Below, piece after piece: positions 46,744 through 56,954 of a DNA stretch of 64,000 nt (position 1 is its first letter; every line of letters begins with the position of its first letter). The translations under genes were made by a program, and so were the position numbers. Under the pieces are notes generated by a model. The model was given only the letters and a program-made list of their open reading frames with translations. It ran no database searches and was not told where the DNA came from. The stretch comes from Rhizodiscina lignyota (taxonomy: Eukaryota > Ascomycota > Dothideomycetes > Aulographales > Rhizodiscinaceae): assembly GCA_010015805.1 (NCBI GenBank), contig ML978125.1, forward strand, positions 2,330,963 to 2,394,962, written 5' to 3'.

Positions 46744-47999
46744 GTTGATCGTAGTGATGAAGGAAAATATGAAATAAGGAATTAGGGAATAGTCCTAAGA
46801 AATAGTCGTTGCTGATTCTGTTTGTCGAGAAACGAGAGTCGGTGGTTGTTTTTATGATAGGAAACACAATGAAATATGAAAGCTGAAACAAATCGAAGAA
46901 AAGACGATGGCAGGCGCTTGTTGAGGAAGATGACGAACGAAAAACAGAAGGCTGAAACTTGAGTATTTACAATTCTGGGGGAGGAGAGGTCGACGTATGG
47001 GGAATGCAGGCGTGCTTGGTGCAGGCTGGGGCTGAAATAAGCTGACTGCGGTTGAGACAACCGCGAAAAGAGGACGACGCGTACGACCATACGCAGGCGC
47101 TGAGGGCCATTAGGTACGAAAAACTGCTTCATTTAGCAACTGTTGACGTCGACTTCAGGTATAAACCAAGGAACGGCCATGTTTGGTCACTTGCTGATTT
47201 CGTGCGAGGCTCGCAACAGAAGTTTTGAAACATAAGCCTAGCACACGTCCTCTCTGCAGCAAAGCGAGCGGCTGGTACTCGTTCTCGTCGAATTTGACTT
47301 GCATGATATCTCTGCTCTGTCTTCGTCTCGCTGTCTGTTGCTCGCAAAGGCAATTCAGCTACGGGGTGGTGATATTGGCAGCTAAGCCCAGCGGTGTGCA
47401 GGAGTTGAAGGAGGGATGGCCATGCTAAGCCTTTCGCCTCGCCAATAAGCTTCTCATTCTGCGGGGCGCATCCTTCAAATCGTTTCTATTTTTCTGTGGT
47501 CACGTGCGTTAGGGGACGTAAATCTTTGCCCTCTTTATTAAACATCTTAGATGACCATCTCCAGTTCGAGAGCACAAATCTCAATCATCTCACACTTGGC
47601 CTTGCGGTTTGCCGACTGAGCCTCACCGTACCGTATTCATCATCTCGAGCCTCAACACAATATGTATCCTTGGCTTTTGGCAGCAGAAGCGAAGCGGATA
47701 GAGTCAGCATTCGATACCCGGGTACCTGTAACCAGAGAAGGCACAAAGCGTGGTCAATGCATTTCATTTGAAATGTTCTGTTTAAGAAATCGACCCATCA
47801 GTCCCAAAGTCGTCATCAGAATCATGCCGTCTGAAGTTGTAGTATACAAGCCGAGAAAGTCATAATCGTACCCACGAAAGCATCAAACTCCTAGTTCATG
47901 TCCCATGTCCCGTAGCGCCATGCAAGGCTTGAGTGATCGGAAAGTGTCACCTCTGTTCATCGCCCTTTTTGCGCCAGCGCTGTCAAGTCATGAGTGGAT
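46744..47999. other. 1.3-kb intergenic region, no gene recognised
   Basis: Promoter region of the GPI-tailed gene (46744-47130) and 3' flank of the next minus-strand gene. Frames at 46782-47132, 47496-47771 and others show no domain. I looked here for an exon encoding the missing signal peptide and found no convincing one. Confidence 0.5.
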
Positions 48000-49031
48000 T
48001 CAATCGCCACGGCGGCCCTCGAATCCGAATTTGCCCAATCCGCTGCTACCATCGGTCTCAAGCCCAGCCTCGTGCCTCTCAAACGTATCTCCCATGATGC
48101 GCTCGGCAGTCTCAGCTCCGGTGGGGCTGCGCCCGCTGGCCATCTGCTCCATGCCAGTGGCTGGGGGTGGCGTCCTGCTCACTGTGTCGACAACGCCAGC
48201 GTCATACGTCATGCCATCAATCATCCTAGCATCCTGCCTCTGGCCCTCAGTGCTGCCGGCGCCCTGCGAGCTCGGGTTCTGAGGCGTGTCACCCCTCAAA
48301 TAGCCAGGGACGGCGCCGCTCGTCGTTGGCGTGACTTTACCAGTCACCGGGCTTCCAGGTCCACCACCAGCAGTGCTATGCGCTCGGGCAGGCGTGCGCG
48401 CACCCTCACCGAAGCCGACCAGGCTTGCTGCCTCGTCACTGAATCCGCCAACACTGCTTGCAGTCTCTGCTTCCATCTGCGCATCGCGGTCGCCATCTGC
48501 TGAGGCCGGGATATCTTGATCTTCGCTCATCTTGTCTGGATCATAGACATCGCTGCCACTTGCCCACGTGGTACGGCCGCCAACACTTCCAGTCGCTGAA
48601 GCTGAACCCACGGTGCTACGCTCACGCATGATCTGAGGATTGTTGTTCTGATCGAAGTAGGCAGGTGCTTGAGATGCGTGACCTTGTGCGCCTCCAGCGT
48701 AAGGTGCGAGGTTCGAAGGATTGCGGGGCGCTGTGGTGCCAGGCACAACGCGCTCGAGTCCTGCTAGACGAGAGATGCGGTCGGCGCGTTCGGCATCCAT
48801 TGGATTCTGATGATGAGGGAGATGGCCGCGATGACCATCTTTGATAGCAACGGTGGAGAGCTCGGACATGGAAGTAGTGCCAGAGTTGGGAGTACCTCTT
48901 CGGCGTGAGTTAGCATTGCAACGAGACACAGAAGTGGCATTGTAAACAACTTACGGGATGTCCGAGGGAGTGACAGCATCCGACGGAGGCGGAGGAGGGA
49001 GATTGATCAGGGTTGGAGCGTTTCCAGTCAT
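48000..49031 (-). CDS. Conserved-type fungal protein, disordered, unknown function
   Basis: Exons on minus are 48955..49031 and 48000..48897 (57-nt intron, phase 2), giving 324 residues. It starts MTGNAPTLINLPPPP at ATG 49031. The splice joins TPSDIP to GTPNSGTTSMSELSTVAIKD. The segment MSELSTVAIKDGHRGHLPHH plus DRISRLAGLERV at about residues 35-70 looks like the ordered, probably conserved core. The rest is Gly/Ser/Thr/Pro-rich with acidic patches and is predicted disordered by eye. No signal peptide, membrane segment or catalytic motif. It is probably a nuclear or cytosolic regulatory protein; the role is not known to me. Confidence 0.75.
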
Positions 49032-49219
49032 TTTGATGATTGTTTTAGGAACGTACGCTGGTGTTGTCGGTTTGGGAGGCTCTTTGTTCAGGGATGGTGG
49101 GAGGGTGGGTCAGCCAGAAAGTGCTTTGGGTTGGCGGAGGCTGAGGCCCTGACGTAGTGGAGGACCCTGCGCCAACACTAAACCCGATCGAGCAAGGCGT
49201 GGATCGGAACCGTGGCGAC

Positions 49220-49687
49220 CTACGTGGAATCGATCTCCTTCGTAAACACTCTCGATTCCTCGAAGCTTCGTTGAAGGAGGATCCCAATCAGGGTGATGCT
49301 GATCCACTTGACGACGAACAAAGCCCAGCGATTGTGGATATTCAGGTATGGCGTCAGAGGAAAGGAAAGCCCCTCGGCAGCTAGCCCAATTGCGAGTGTA
49401 ACACCCACTTGTGGGAAGCCCCTTATGAGGCTCCTGACGTATTGGTGGGTTAGATGATGGTGCCCTGTGTCCTGATCCGTAACTGAGCCAATCGCGACGA
49501 ATAGCACCAAAAAGGTCAGGAGTAAAATGGTAGTGGACCACAAGATATAGCTTGCGAGTCTTTTGTTCGGCTTCTTCTTTTGCGTTCTCGGCTGCTGTAC
49601 AGCTGGCTGTGCTCTGGTCATTGCTGCTTTCACAACTCTCGAGACATAAAATTGGATAAACGGCCGAAGAGTGTCCTGAACTCGCAT
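49220..49687 (-). CDS. Small membrane protein candidate, unknown
   Basis: Frame of 155 residues from ATG 49687 (MRVQDTLRPFIQFYVSRVVK). A basic stretch (PRTQKKKPNKRLASY) is followed by three hydrophobic segments: ILWSTTILLLTFLVLFVAIG, FPQVGVTLAIGLAAEG and WALFVVKWISITLIGILLQ. That pattern is unlikely by chance. A second frame on the same strand (49110-49733) overlaps but is hydrophilic and featureless. Upstream exons are possible, since the ORF begins without a clear leader. Not visibly related to the tandem membrane proteins at 50.4-52.2 kb. I do not recognise the family. Confidence 0.4.
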   Translation of the reverse strand: MRVQDTLRPFIQFYVSRVVKAAMTRAQPAVQQPRTQKKKPNKRLASYILWSTTILLLTFLVLFVAIGSVTDQDTGHHHLTHQYVRSLIRGFPQVGVTLAIGLAAEGLSFPLTPYLNIHNRWALFVVKWISITLIGILLQRSFEESRVFTKEIDST

Positions 49688-50395
49688 ACGGTGGAATGGT
49701 ATCTTGAAATGGTACGCGGTGGAAGAGTGTCATTAAACAGCTCTGCTGTTGTCATTAACCTATCTACCAGACAGCGCTGGGTGAGCGCTTCCTGATTTAC
49801 TTCGGTGGTGCAGTTGCGAATGAACATTCACAGGCACCAGAATACCAAGCACGATCTACTTCACCCAAGGACCATATGTGGAAACCACTGCGTTGTCGGG
49901 CTGGGGAAGTGAAAGAGCTAGAGTGAGGAAAGCACTGACTGGATACAAAATTGACCGCAGTTTCCAAGACCCTAAACAGCTAGGATATATAGCCTCTACA
50001 ATCAATAAAGCGTCGAAGAGTTTCAACAATGCGCCATTGCTATTTACACTCCAAAGAGGGTAAACCAAGACTCGCTTACCTTGAAGTGCAAGAGTTGCTC
50101 ACCCTTCAGCATTAAGGAAGGGGCTCTGGTAATAATGAGAGAGCTCTATCGATGGTACCAACAATTGAATGGTTTTGAGAGATAAGGATTACAGTACGAA
50201 AGAAACGAAACTTTCGATGTAGTCCCCTTATGCCGAAGTCAACCGAATCTTCATGATGTCTTCCTGAACTCAAGAAATATCTCCCTCCAACTGGACGCCG
50301 ACTGCCATTGCATCAGTTAGTTTCTGAACACCTCCGACTCGTTGAAATAGCAATACTCCAGGACCAAAGACCACGCAAGAAATGTTCCACTCGGT
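49688..50395. other. Intergenic region with repeat copy 2
   Basis: Contains the 39-bp repeat at 50075 (listed separately). No gene recognised; frames of about 60-70 codons at 49856-50068 lack features. Confidence 0.5.
50075..50113 (+). repeat. Dispersed 39-bp repeat, copy 2 (left side of tandem gene pair)
   Basis: Same 14-base start as copies at 13157 and 52929 (CTTACCTTGAAGTG), then GCAAGAG and a diverged remainder. Most differences from the other copies are C/T or A/G, as would be expected after repeat-induced point mutation or ordinary decay. Orientation is inverted relative to the copy at 52929. Confidence 0.55.
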
Positions 50396-51211
50396 TCAGC
50401 CAGGCCGATGTGCTATCGAGCCATCATTATCGCCATCAGCGTCCTGACCACCGCGGCGAAATATGAGGTCAAGCATTATAGCAAGGTAGATGTCAGCAGC
50501 CACAAAGATCCACTGAACAGCCAATATACCGATGCCGCGCCAAACGAACAGCTGTGAATGACCGGAGTTGTTCAGCGCAATCAATGTCTCCACAAGTTCC
50601 AGGGTACTAATTGCGCTAGTGAAGGCCATGATTGCCACAAGTGAGAAGGCCGTTAGAGAAATGGATCTGGCATACGGTATTCCGACGTTCAGGAGTACCG
50701 GAGTGATGACCAAAGAAATGGCGATAAAGATGATGCCAGTGGCGAGGAAGAAGTTGCTCCAAGCGCTATGTTTTTGTATCACCGAGGCGAATTCGAGTGC
50801 TCCAGTGACCCACTGCTGGCCTTGATCAGAGCTAGAGGCGTTTACGTGTGACATCGATCCACATATGTTTGTATCCTCGGCCTTAGACTGGAGACAGACA
50901 CCTGAGAAACTGTCAGTCTTCCATATCTATGAAACACCAAGAAGACTGATGAGTGAGTTTACCAAAGTGGGCAAGGAGAATTCTGTACGACCATGATGAG
51001 CCTTCTGCATCGGTGGCCGAAAAGATATATATGTTGTCGAGGCCGCTCTTCGTGCAAGCTCCAAGTGCAAAAGCTGTATTTGACTTAGCAGTTTGCCTTC
51101 GATCAGTTCGAACTGATGCTCACCATAAAGAACGGCAATAACAAAGGCGGGAAGATATATGCTGCCGACTCTGAGCCACTCGATGTTCCTCAACGCAGCC
51201 GGTAAAGCCAT
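50396..51211 (-). CDS. Small four-helix membrane protein, tandem paralogue B
   Basis: Exons on minus are 51124..51211, 50963..51073 and 50396..50901 (introns 50 and 61 nt, both phase 1), giving 234 residues. Helix 1 is at about 14-35 (GSIYLPAFVIAVLYAFALGA). A loop of about 45 residues follows, with AHFGVCLQS and a second Cys at NICGS. Three more helices follow: FFLATGIIFIAISLVITPVL, AFSLVAIMAFTSAISTLELV and GIGILAVQWIFVAADIYLAI. A first helix, an extracellular loop with FG-x-C...C, then three helices resembles fungal four-helix proteins of the Fig1/SUR7-PalI kind. That link is inference from topology and the FG-x-C spacing. It is homologous to the neighbour at 51454-52213 with identical intron phases. 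Confidence 0.7.
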
Positions 51212-51453
51212 GGTCTAGAATGTTCAAGACTGCAGAATTCGATGCAGAGCGAAGTGACTGTGGAGAGTTATCTTTCAAGAATGAGGGAGGAGAGGGCATG
51301 GTATATATACCTTCACTGAGCGCTCCATGTGATATCTGCGGGAACTCGGGAGCTGGTTGATATCAACAGCGTGACCAAGAGTGTGCACGGGTACGAGAGT
51401 TAACTGTGAATATGAGGTCCATAGCATTGAATCGGGGTACACAGGCGCCAATT

Positions 51454-52213
51454 TCATTCAGAGTAACAAGTGTAAAACAAGAATGCCAGGCAGAGCTCGA
51501 ACCCCACAATCAGCCATTCAAGGACCTGGACCGCGATCCCAATCTTGATTATCGCATTCGGGGTTCCGCTTGGCACAGCAATGCTCAAGACTTCCGCTAA
51601 CTGTGTCATATGGATAACACCAATAGCGCTTGCCATCGTCAACACGGCAGCTATTATGTAAAATACGGAGAAAAATACACTCAGGGAAATACCGCCGTAG
51701 GCCACACCATCATTTCTCGGGATGGAATCGTAACCAAAGCAGTTAGACCAAATATTACAAAGGCAACGACGAAGATGTATCGACTCGTAACTTTATGGTC
51801 GAAGGTTTCTGCCAAGGCGGCATTGCTGTCGACCGGGTTCTGTTCCTCAAGTGGAGTTACCTTGAATACATTTCTAGGTGAGCTACATTTCTTGACGTTG
51901 TCTAGATGTCTAATGCTACATATGCCTGTTCTCAGATGTCAATTACATGGCATCAGCGCTTGGTGGAAATAAAGCGTGATGCATACCAAAGTAACCGATT
52001 CGGAGCTCTGCATTTGGGGGGTTCGCCGAGTCTACAGCTCGAAACATGTCGAGACTCGATAGGGCACCAGTTTGGCAACCTGTGAGGACAAAGACTATAA
52101 AGTTTAGCTGGAATCCTGGCCGTCAGGCACGGTTTGAACTCACCATAGAGAAACATGACCACGAAAGCAGGGAGGTGGATCAGGCAGAGCTCTTTTAAAT
52201 TGATGGAGACCAT
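51454..52213 (-). pseudogene. Tandem paralogue A of the small membrane protein, apparent frame break
   Basis: Exons on minus are 52144..52213, 51987..52094 and 51454..51925. The first two introns (49 and 61 nt, phase 1) sit at the same codons as in paralogue B. Exon 1 reads LCLIHLPAFVVMFLYG. Exon 2 reads FVLTGCQTGALSSLDMFRAV and ends ELRIGYFG. Exon 3 starts ICSIRHLDNVKKC, then runs into helix FVVAFVIFGLTALVTI. Near 51690-51760 the frame ends at a stop, while the remaining helices (GGISLSVFFSVFYIIAAVL, IGIAVQVLEWLIVGFELCLA) continue in another frame. One missing base (or two extra) explains it. An intron from GTCTAACTGC to ACATAATAG (98 nt) would also restore frame, but it deletes about 33 residues and has a poor donor. 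Pseudogene, sequencing error or odd splicing remain possible. Confidence 0.5.
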
Positions 52214-53108
52214 GATGATTGAGGATCCAATATAGTCGTATAATATAACGGTTCAGATATGAGGGTATTTTTGAAAACGAGAGTCCCAAAGGCAGAGACG
52301 CTCGTTCTTATACTTACTCCAATAGTCCCGTACGGCATGCACAGCCGTCACCAGTACCACTACCCTGTAGAGGCATGAAGAGCATTCCGATCTGTGGTAG
52401 CGCTGTAGCCACATAGTCGATAACTTAGCCGTTTTATCTGTCACGGAGATATGAGATCTGTTGTACATAACCTTCTTTAGCAAACAAACAATTGGCGTGA
52501 AGGTTATGCGGCGAGAACATTGGCGTTTGGAAGATAGATGCATGCGCTAGAGAGGCTATATTGAAGCTAAAGGGATACGTTGACAGAAAACCTAGGAAGC
52601 AGCGGACACGTAGATAGCTTTTGGCACGACGAAGAAATGGCACCAATCCTGGTTTTCGCGCACTGCTTGGTCAAACGCGAGCGGTTAAACCAGTAGTGCT
52701 ATTGGCCTGGTTCATATCAAAGCACCAATGTCAATATCCTAAGGTTCTGGTAGTGCTGTGACGAGCTTTGAAGACATGGTGTGAGGGCAGGAGAAAGCGA
52801 GGGTGAGGTTGAGGTTGGCCTGGCGGATATGAAACTCTGCCAAATGAGGCATGGTGTGGCAGGAAGCTTCCAAATGTATCTTAGCGTGGCTCGAAGGTGA
52901 CAAAATATTTGGCCGCTAGCCAAACTATAACTCCTAAGGGCAAATAGCTCTTACACTTCAAGGTAAGGGATACTATCTCTGGAGGCTCAGTGGTACGTTC
53001 TTCGGAGTTACTATCTAATAGCGAACGATTGGAAAACCTGTATACTTTGTTAATTACAGAGGCTACACACTATCGCTATTCAGTGCCTAGACAGCTATCA
53101 CCAGCTTT
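52214..53108. other. Intergenic region with repeat copy 3
   Basis: No gene recognised. It holds repeat copy 3. The reverse strand from 52967 down to about 52690 may belong to the same decayed element: it contains a short ATG frame (MSSKLVTALPEP, then a stop), too short to identify. Confidence 0.45.
52929..52967 (-). repeat. Dispersed 39-bp repeat, copy 3 (right side of tandem gene pair)
   Basis: Read on the minus strand it starts CTTACCTTGAAGTGTAAGAG. It matches copy 1 at about 31 of 39 positions. It is inverted relative to copy 2, 2.85 kb away, with both tandem membrane genes between them. Similarity to copy 1 seems to go on for another ~40 bases. Confidence 0.55.
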
Positions 53109-54694
53109 TTAATCACCCTCGAGCGCGAACCATGAACGCCATACCGATCGGTGTAGAGCTTGTTCTTCAGGTAAGATGCTTGGGTTCTGCTGAGATGTAT
53201 CCAGAACTGCTTGCGGGTCCAAGCTAGGAATATTCCGGGAGATGCTAGCCACGAGTGCTTGCGCAAATGCCGCCTCGCCCGCCGCAACGAACAGTGTAGT
53301 CCCCATATTTTCGCAAAACAGAGTCAAGGACGTCACGTTCGCCATATCGTCGGCTGAGACTACAACCTGGTTTGCGATCATGGGGATTTGGAGCGCGAGG
53401 CCGACACCCATTGCTGTTAGGAGCTCGAAGCCAATCCAGTCTCCTGTCGAAGCGCCTGCATCTAAAGTGTACATCTTTACGGCCCCGGCCGTTCCGCACA
53501 ATGCACCTACGAGGAGGAATGGCTTGTAGTGCCGCCAGAATGTGAGCAGGCCGTTGGCAACCATTGTGAAGACAGAGACACCGAGGACGATTGGTATCAG
53601 ACGGACACCGCTCTGCGAAGCCGAAGTGTTATAGACAGACTGGAATCGCACAGGAAGCGTGTATAGTAGAGGAAAGTAGAGACCCGCGAGGAAGAAGTTG
53701 AACAACAGATTAGGAAACACATTCTTGTTTGTCAGGAGGTGCCTCTGTATCATTGCCTTCTCACCCATACGCCATTCGTTGATGATAAAGAGTCCTAGGA
53801 GGAGAACGAAGCCAACCATGGCGAGGATGGATCGATAACTGGACCAATGATAGACTCCAGACCAGTGCATCGCAAGTACGAAACATGAGAGTGCGCTGGC
53901 GATTAGGATCCCTCCAAAAACATCGGTTTGGATAATGCGCTCCCGCAAAGGGGCTTCTCTGGGCAAGATGGGCGGTTTGAAAACAAGGAACATCGTGAGC
54001 GCGGCAGCAAATCCAATCGGAAGGCTTACCCTGGACACCATGATAATTAGTGTTCTGCATTCAAAGATATGAGACTTGGAACTCACCAAAAGCACCATCT
54101 CCACCCCGGGCCATCTGTTAACGCCCCTCCCATTAACGGCCCTACAACACTCGAAGCTCCAAACGTAACACCCAAGATGCCCATATACGCCGCTCTATGC
54201 TTCGGTCTCACGGTCAACGCAATGATTATAAACGCGCCGGTAATGATCCCTCCACCACCCAGACCAGCAACAATCCTTCCAATAATCAACATCGTGCTAC
54301 TCTGCGATACCGCGCAGATCACATTCCCAGCCTCAAACACGGCGATGGCGATAAGGAACGTATATTTGAGCGAAAAATAGTTGTACGCTTTTCCCCATGA
54401 GGACTGGAAGGCCGTATTTGTGATGGAGTATGCGCTGCCATACCATGCAATGTTAGCAATACTACCGAATTCGTCTGTGATGCTTGGAATGGCTGTCGCG
54501 AGAATGGTAGTGTCAAGCGCGGATAGGAAGATACTGAGAATTAGACCGATGGTGATTAGGATGAGCTTGATGCCTCTTGGGTATTCCACCGGGGTGGCTT
54601 CTGTGTCGGTAGTTGGTGACTCATTTTGAATGACATTGCCAGTGCTGTTGTGGTTGCTGAGTTCGATGTCTTCACCGACTGAGATAGTCGCCAT
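53109..54694 (-). CDS. MFS multidrug transporter (DHA2, 14-helix type)
   Basis: Plasma-membrane drug:proton antiporter, often linked to toxin or fungicide export. Exons on minus are 54087..54694 and 53109..54030 (56-nt intron, phase 2), giving 509 residues. Start MATISVGEDIELSNHNS. Motifs: LDTTILATAIPSITDEF in helix 1, AYSITNTAFQSSWGKAYNYF, GRIVAGLGGGGIITGAFIII, GVTFGASSVVGPLMGGALTD (antiporter motif C) and WRWCFWVSLPIGFAAALTMF, which is interrupted by the intron. At 509 residues it is slightly shorter than many DHA2 members (530-600). The C-terminus SVWRSWFALEGD is plausible but short. There is no adjacent biosynthetic gene to suggest a specific substrate. Confidence 0.92.
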
Positions 54695-55424
54695 TATGGT
54701 TTTGTGCCCCTAGACCCGTGAACAACGTGCAGGTTCGATATATTGAGCATACATTCCGATGAAGGGTTGGAAATGTGGTAGAGACGAAGTCTTTGCTGAA
54801 TGCCTTAAAAGATGCCTGGCTAGACCTGATAAGGCAGGTCTTTCAGCGGTGTCCCTCAATGTTAAGCCCGAGCGAGAGAGTTTTCGTGAAGCCTATGATG
54901 AAGAGCATTAGAGGAAAGAAGACGGAGCTCAATACAATGAGATAGTAAAAGGAATAATTGAGAGCAAGTCGAAAGGCTCAGAGGACTTGGCAATGCATAT
55001 TCGGCCTCTCCCCTAGTAGAGGCGCAGGAGTGATCGCATGAATGGAGACAGGCGAAATCGACAGCTAGGCAGCTTCCTTGGTATCTAAGAGTCCATCACG
55101 TCTACATTTCAATTTCAATTGACCCATACTGAAAGGGACCAGGAGAATGTAGAAAGATGTAGAATATATGTAGAAGTGAAAGAGTGATTGGCTCTGGGGC
55201 GGCCTTGAGAATGAGGATGTTCTGATGCACGTGCACCACTGAACGCGACCCGACGCGCCTGGCGTGTTGAGCTCGCGACCTAATCCTATTAATACTTCTA
55301 CAACCTGTTTTCCTCTTTCTCCTTTCAACCACCATTGTCCACCTTCAAACAAACAACGGCTGCCAGACCTGCTCGATCCAAAAACCTCTTCAGTCTCTGA
55401 CCTTCTAGAAACAACACTATCAAG
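54695..55424. other. Divergent promoter region (transporter and ASF1)
   Basis: No gene recognised. The 100 bases before the ASF1 ATG are CT-rich, as in many fungal housekeeping promoters. No repeat or RNA gene seen. Confidence 0.55.
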
Positions 55425-56394
55425 ATGTCTGTCGTCAGCTTATTAAACGTAAACGTTATGAACAACCCCGCCCCCTTCAATGCGCCATACACTTTCGAAG
55501 TTACGTTCGAGGCACTTGAGCAGCTAAAAAGTGATCTCGAGTTCAAGCTCCTCTACGTTGGCTCAGCTACATCGTATTCCCCCTTAAGACCTCCTGCCAA
55601 CGTTCAAATAGCTAACATACCTTCAGGTCAGAGCATGATCAAGAACTCGACTCCTTACTCGTCGGCCCAGTGCCTGTCGGCGTGAACAAGTTTGTCTTCG
55701 AAGCCGACGCGCCGAATCTCTCACGAATCCCCAACTCTGAGATCATCGGTGTCACTGTCATTCTGCTCACATGCAGCTATGATGGAAGGGAGTTTGTGCG
55801 CGTGGGATACTACGTCAACAACGAATATGCAGATGAGGAGCTGCAACAAAATCCGCCGGCCAAACCCGTCATCGAAAAGATCAAGCGAAGCATCTTGGCC
55901 GAGAAGCCAAGGGTAACACGGTTCGCCATCAAGTGGTACGTGGTTTGAGGTTTCAAATCGATTAGAACAGTAGCTAACGCTGTTTTAGGGACTCTGAGGA
56001 GTCAGCACCAGCAGAATTCCCCCCGGATCAGCCTGAAGCAGACCAAGTCGACGATGACGAGGCACAATACGGGGCAGAGGAGGAGGAGGAAGAGGTGGAG
56101 GAAGAGACAATCGCTGGAGAGGGCGAGGATGCAGAGATGGGTGGCATTGAAGAGACGCGTGCTCAAGTCAAGGTAGATGACGCAGCATCTGATGCTGGCA
56201 GCGAAGACATTGAGAACGAGAGCGAGGATGATGACGAGGAGGACGATGAGGGCGAGGAGGGCGAGGGTGAGGCGCCAGATGATGAGATGGACATGGGACA
56301 AGACGAGGCCGCGCAGAAGCCCATCGAGAACGGAGACGCGAAGCAGGATGCCTCATTCCCTCAGAAGCAGCAATCGGATGTGATGGTGCATTAG
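55425..56394 (+). CDS. asf1: Histone chaperone ASF1
   Basis: Binds H3-H4 and hands it to CAF-1 or HIRA during chromatin assembly; nuclear. Exons 55425..55573, 55627..55935 and 55989..56394 (two 53-nt introns) give 287 residues. The conserved Ig-like core covers about residues 1-155: [77 protein letters not shown] and [12 protein letters not shown]. The C-terminal ~130 residues are an acidic Glu/Asp tail, as in fungal ASF1. Both introns fall inside conserved strands, so the joins are well supported. Confidence 0.97.
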
Positions 56395-56954
56395 CCGCCT
56401 AAGCATCTTTCTTCAGTTTCGTGGGTTAACTATATGGGCAGGGAAGATTGCGTCTCGACTCTCCTACAAATGAGGTTTCCGTGTTTCTTGGTGATTTTCG
56501 CATCTCTCACAGTCCACAGCGTTGATTCAAGATTTCAGCTATCGAGGGTCGGGAAGCATAGCAAAGGGTCTCTCATAACCAGTTTCAGCAGTGCTGTAAT
56601 ATCTCTATGCTGTAATTTATATAGAGTATGTGATAAGGCGAATAACAGAGTGCTGCTTCACCACACTGGACTGACAACTGGCCCACCTGCGTGTGTACCC
56701 AAAACCCACAGCATAGCGGCCCAGCTCTGGGGTGCGCGTCACCGAGTCTCTGGGTGCCGTCGGCAATTGCCAGGTCCACGTAGGTACTCGAGCTGCCCCA
56801 CGCGTTTTCACCGTTGACATCAACAATCCCAGCGCACTAAGCTCCGCATGAGGGCACATGCCAAGAACACCCGTCGCGCGTCGCCCAAAATATATTTCTC
56901 GAGATAAATCAACCCAAGCAACGACGCACACTCCAACAACTCTCCCAACGCAAC
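56395..56954. other. Intergenic region, asf1 3' UTR and importin promoter
   Basis: No gene recognised. A 127-codon frame at 56434-56817 has no homology and overlaps opposite-strand frames of similar length. Confidence 0.55.

Noticed and set aside
49110-49733. 207-codon minus-strand frame overlapping the small membrane ORF
   Set aside because: Hydrophilic and featureless, while the overlapping frame has clear membrane segments. Its start is also less well defined.
50075-50113. Interpreting the 39-bp repeat as a tRNA or CRISPR-like element
   Set aside because: No tRNA arms, no regular spacing, only three copies in mixed orientation, and the host is a fungus.
52094-52213. Treating the left end of paralogue A as a single unspliced ORF (51953-52213)
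   Set aside because: The unspliced reading gives a Cys/Pro-rich nonsense tail. Removing the 49-nt intron restores clear homology to paralogue B.
55574-55626. Reading through the first ASF1 intron
   Set aside because: The read-through inserts non-conserved residues and a stop, whereas splicing gives the conserved [19 protein letters not shown].
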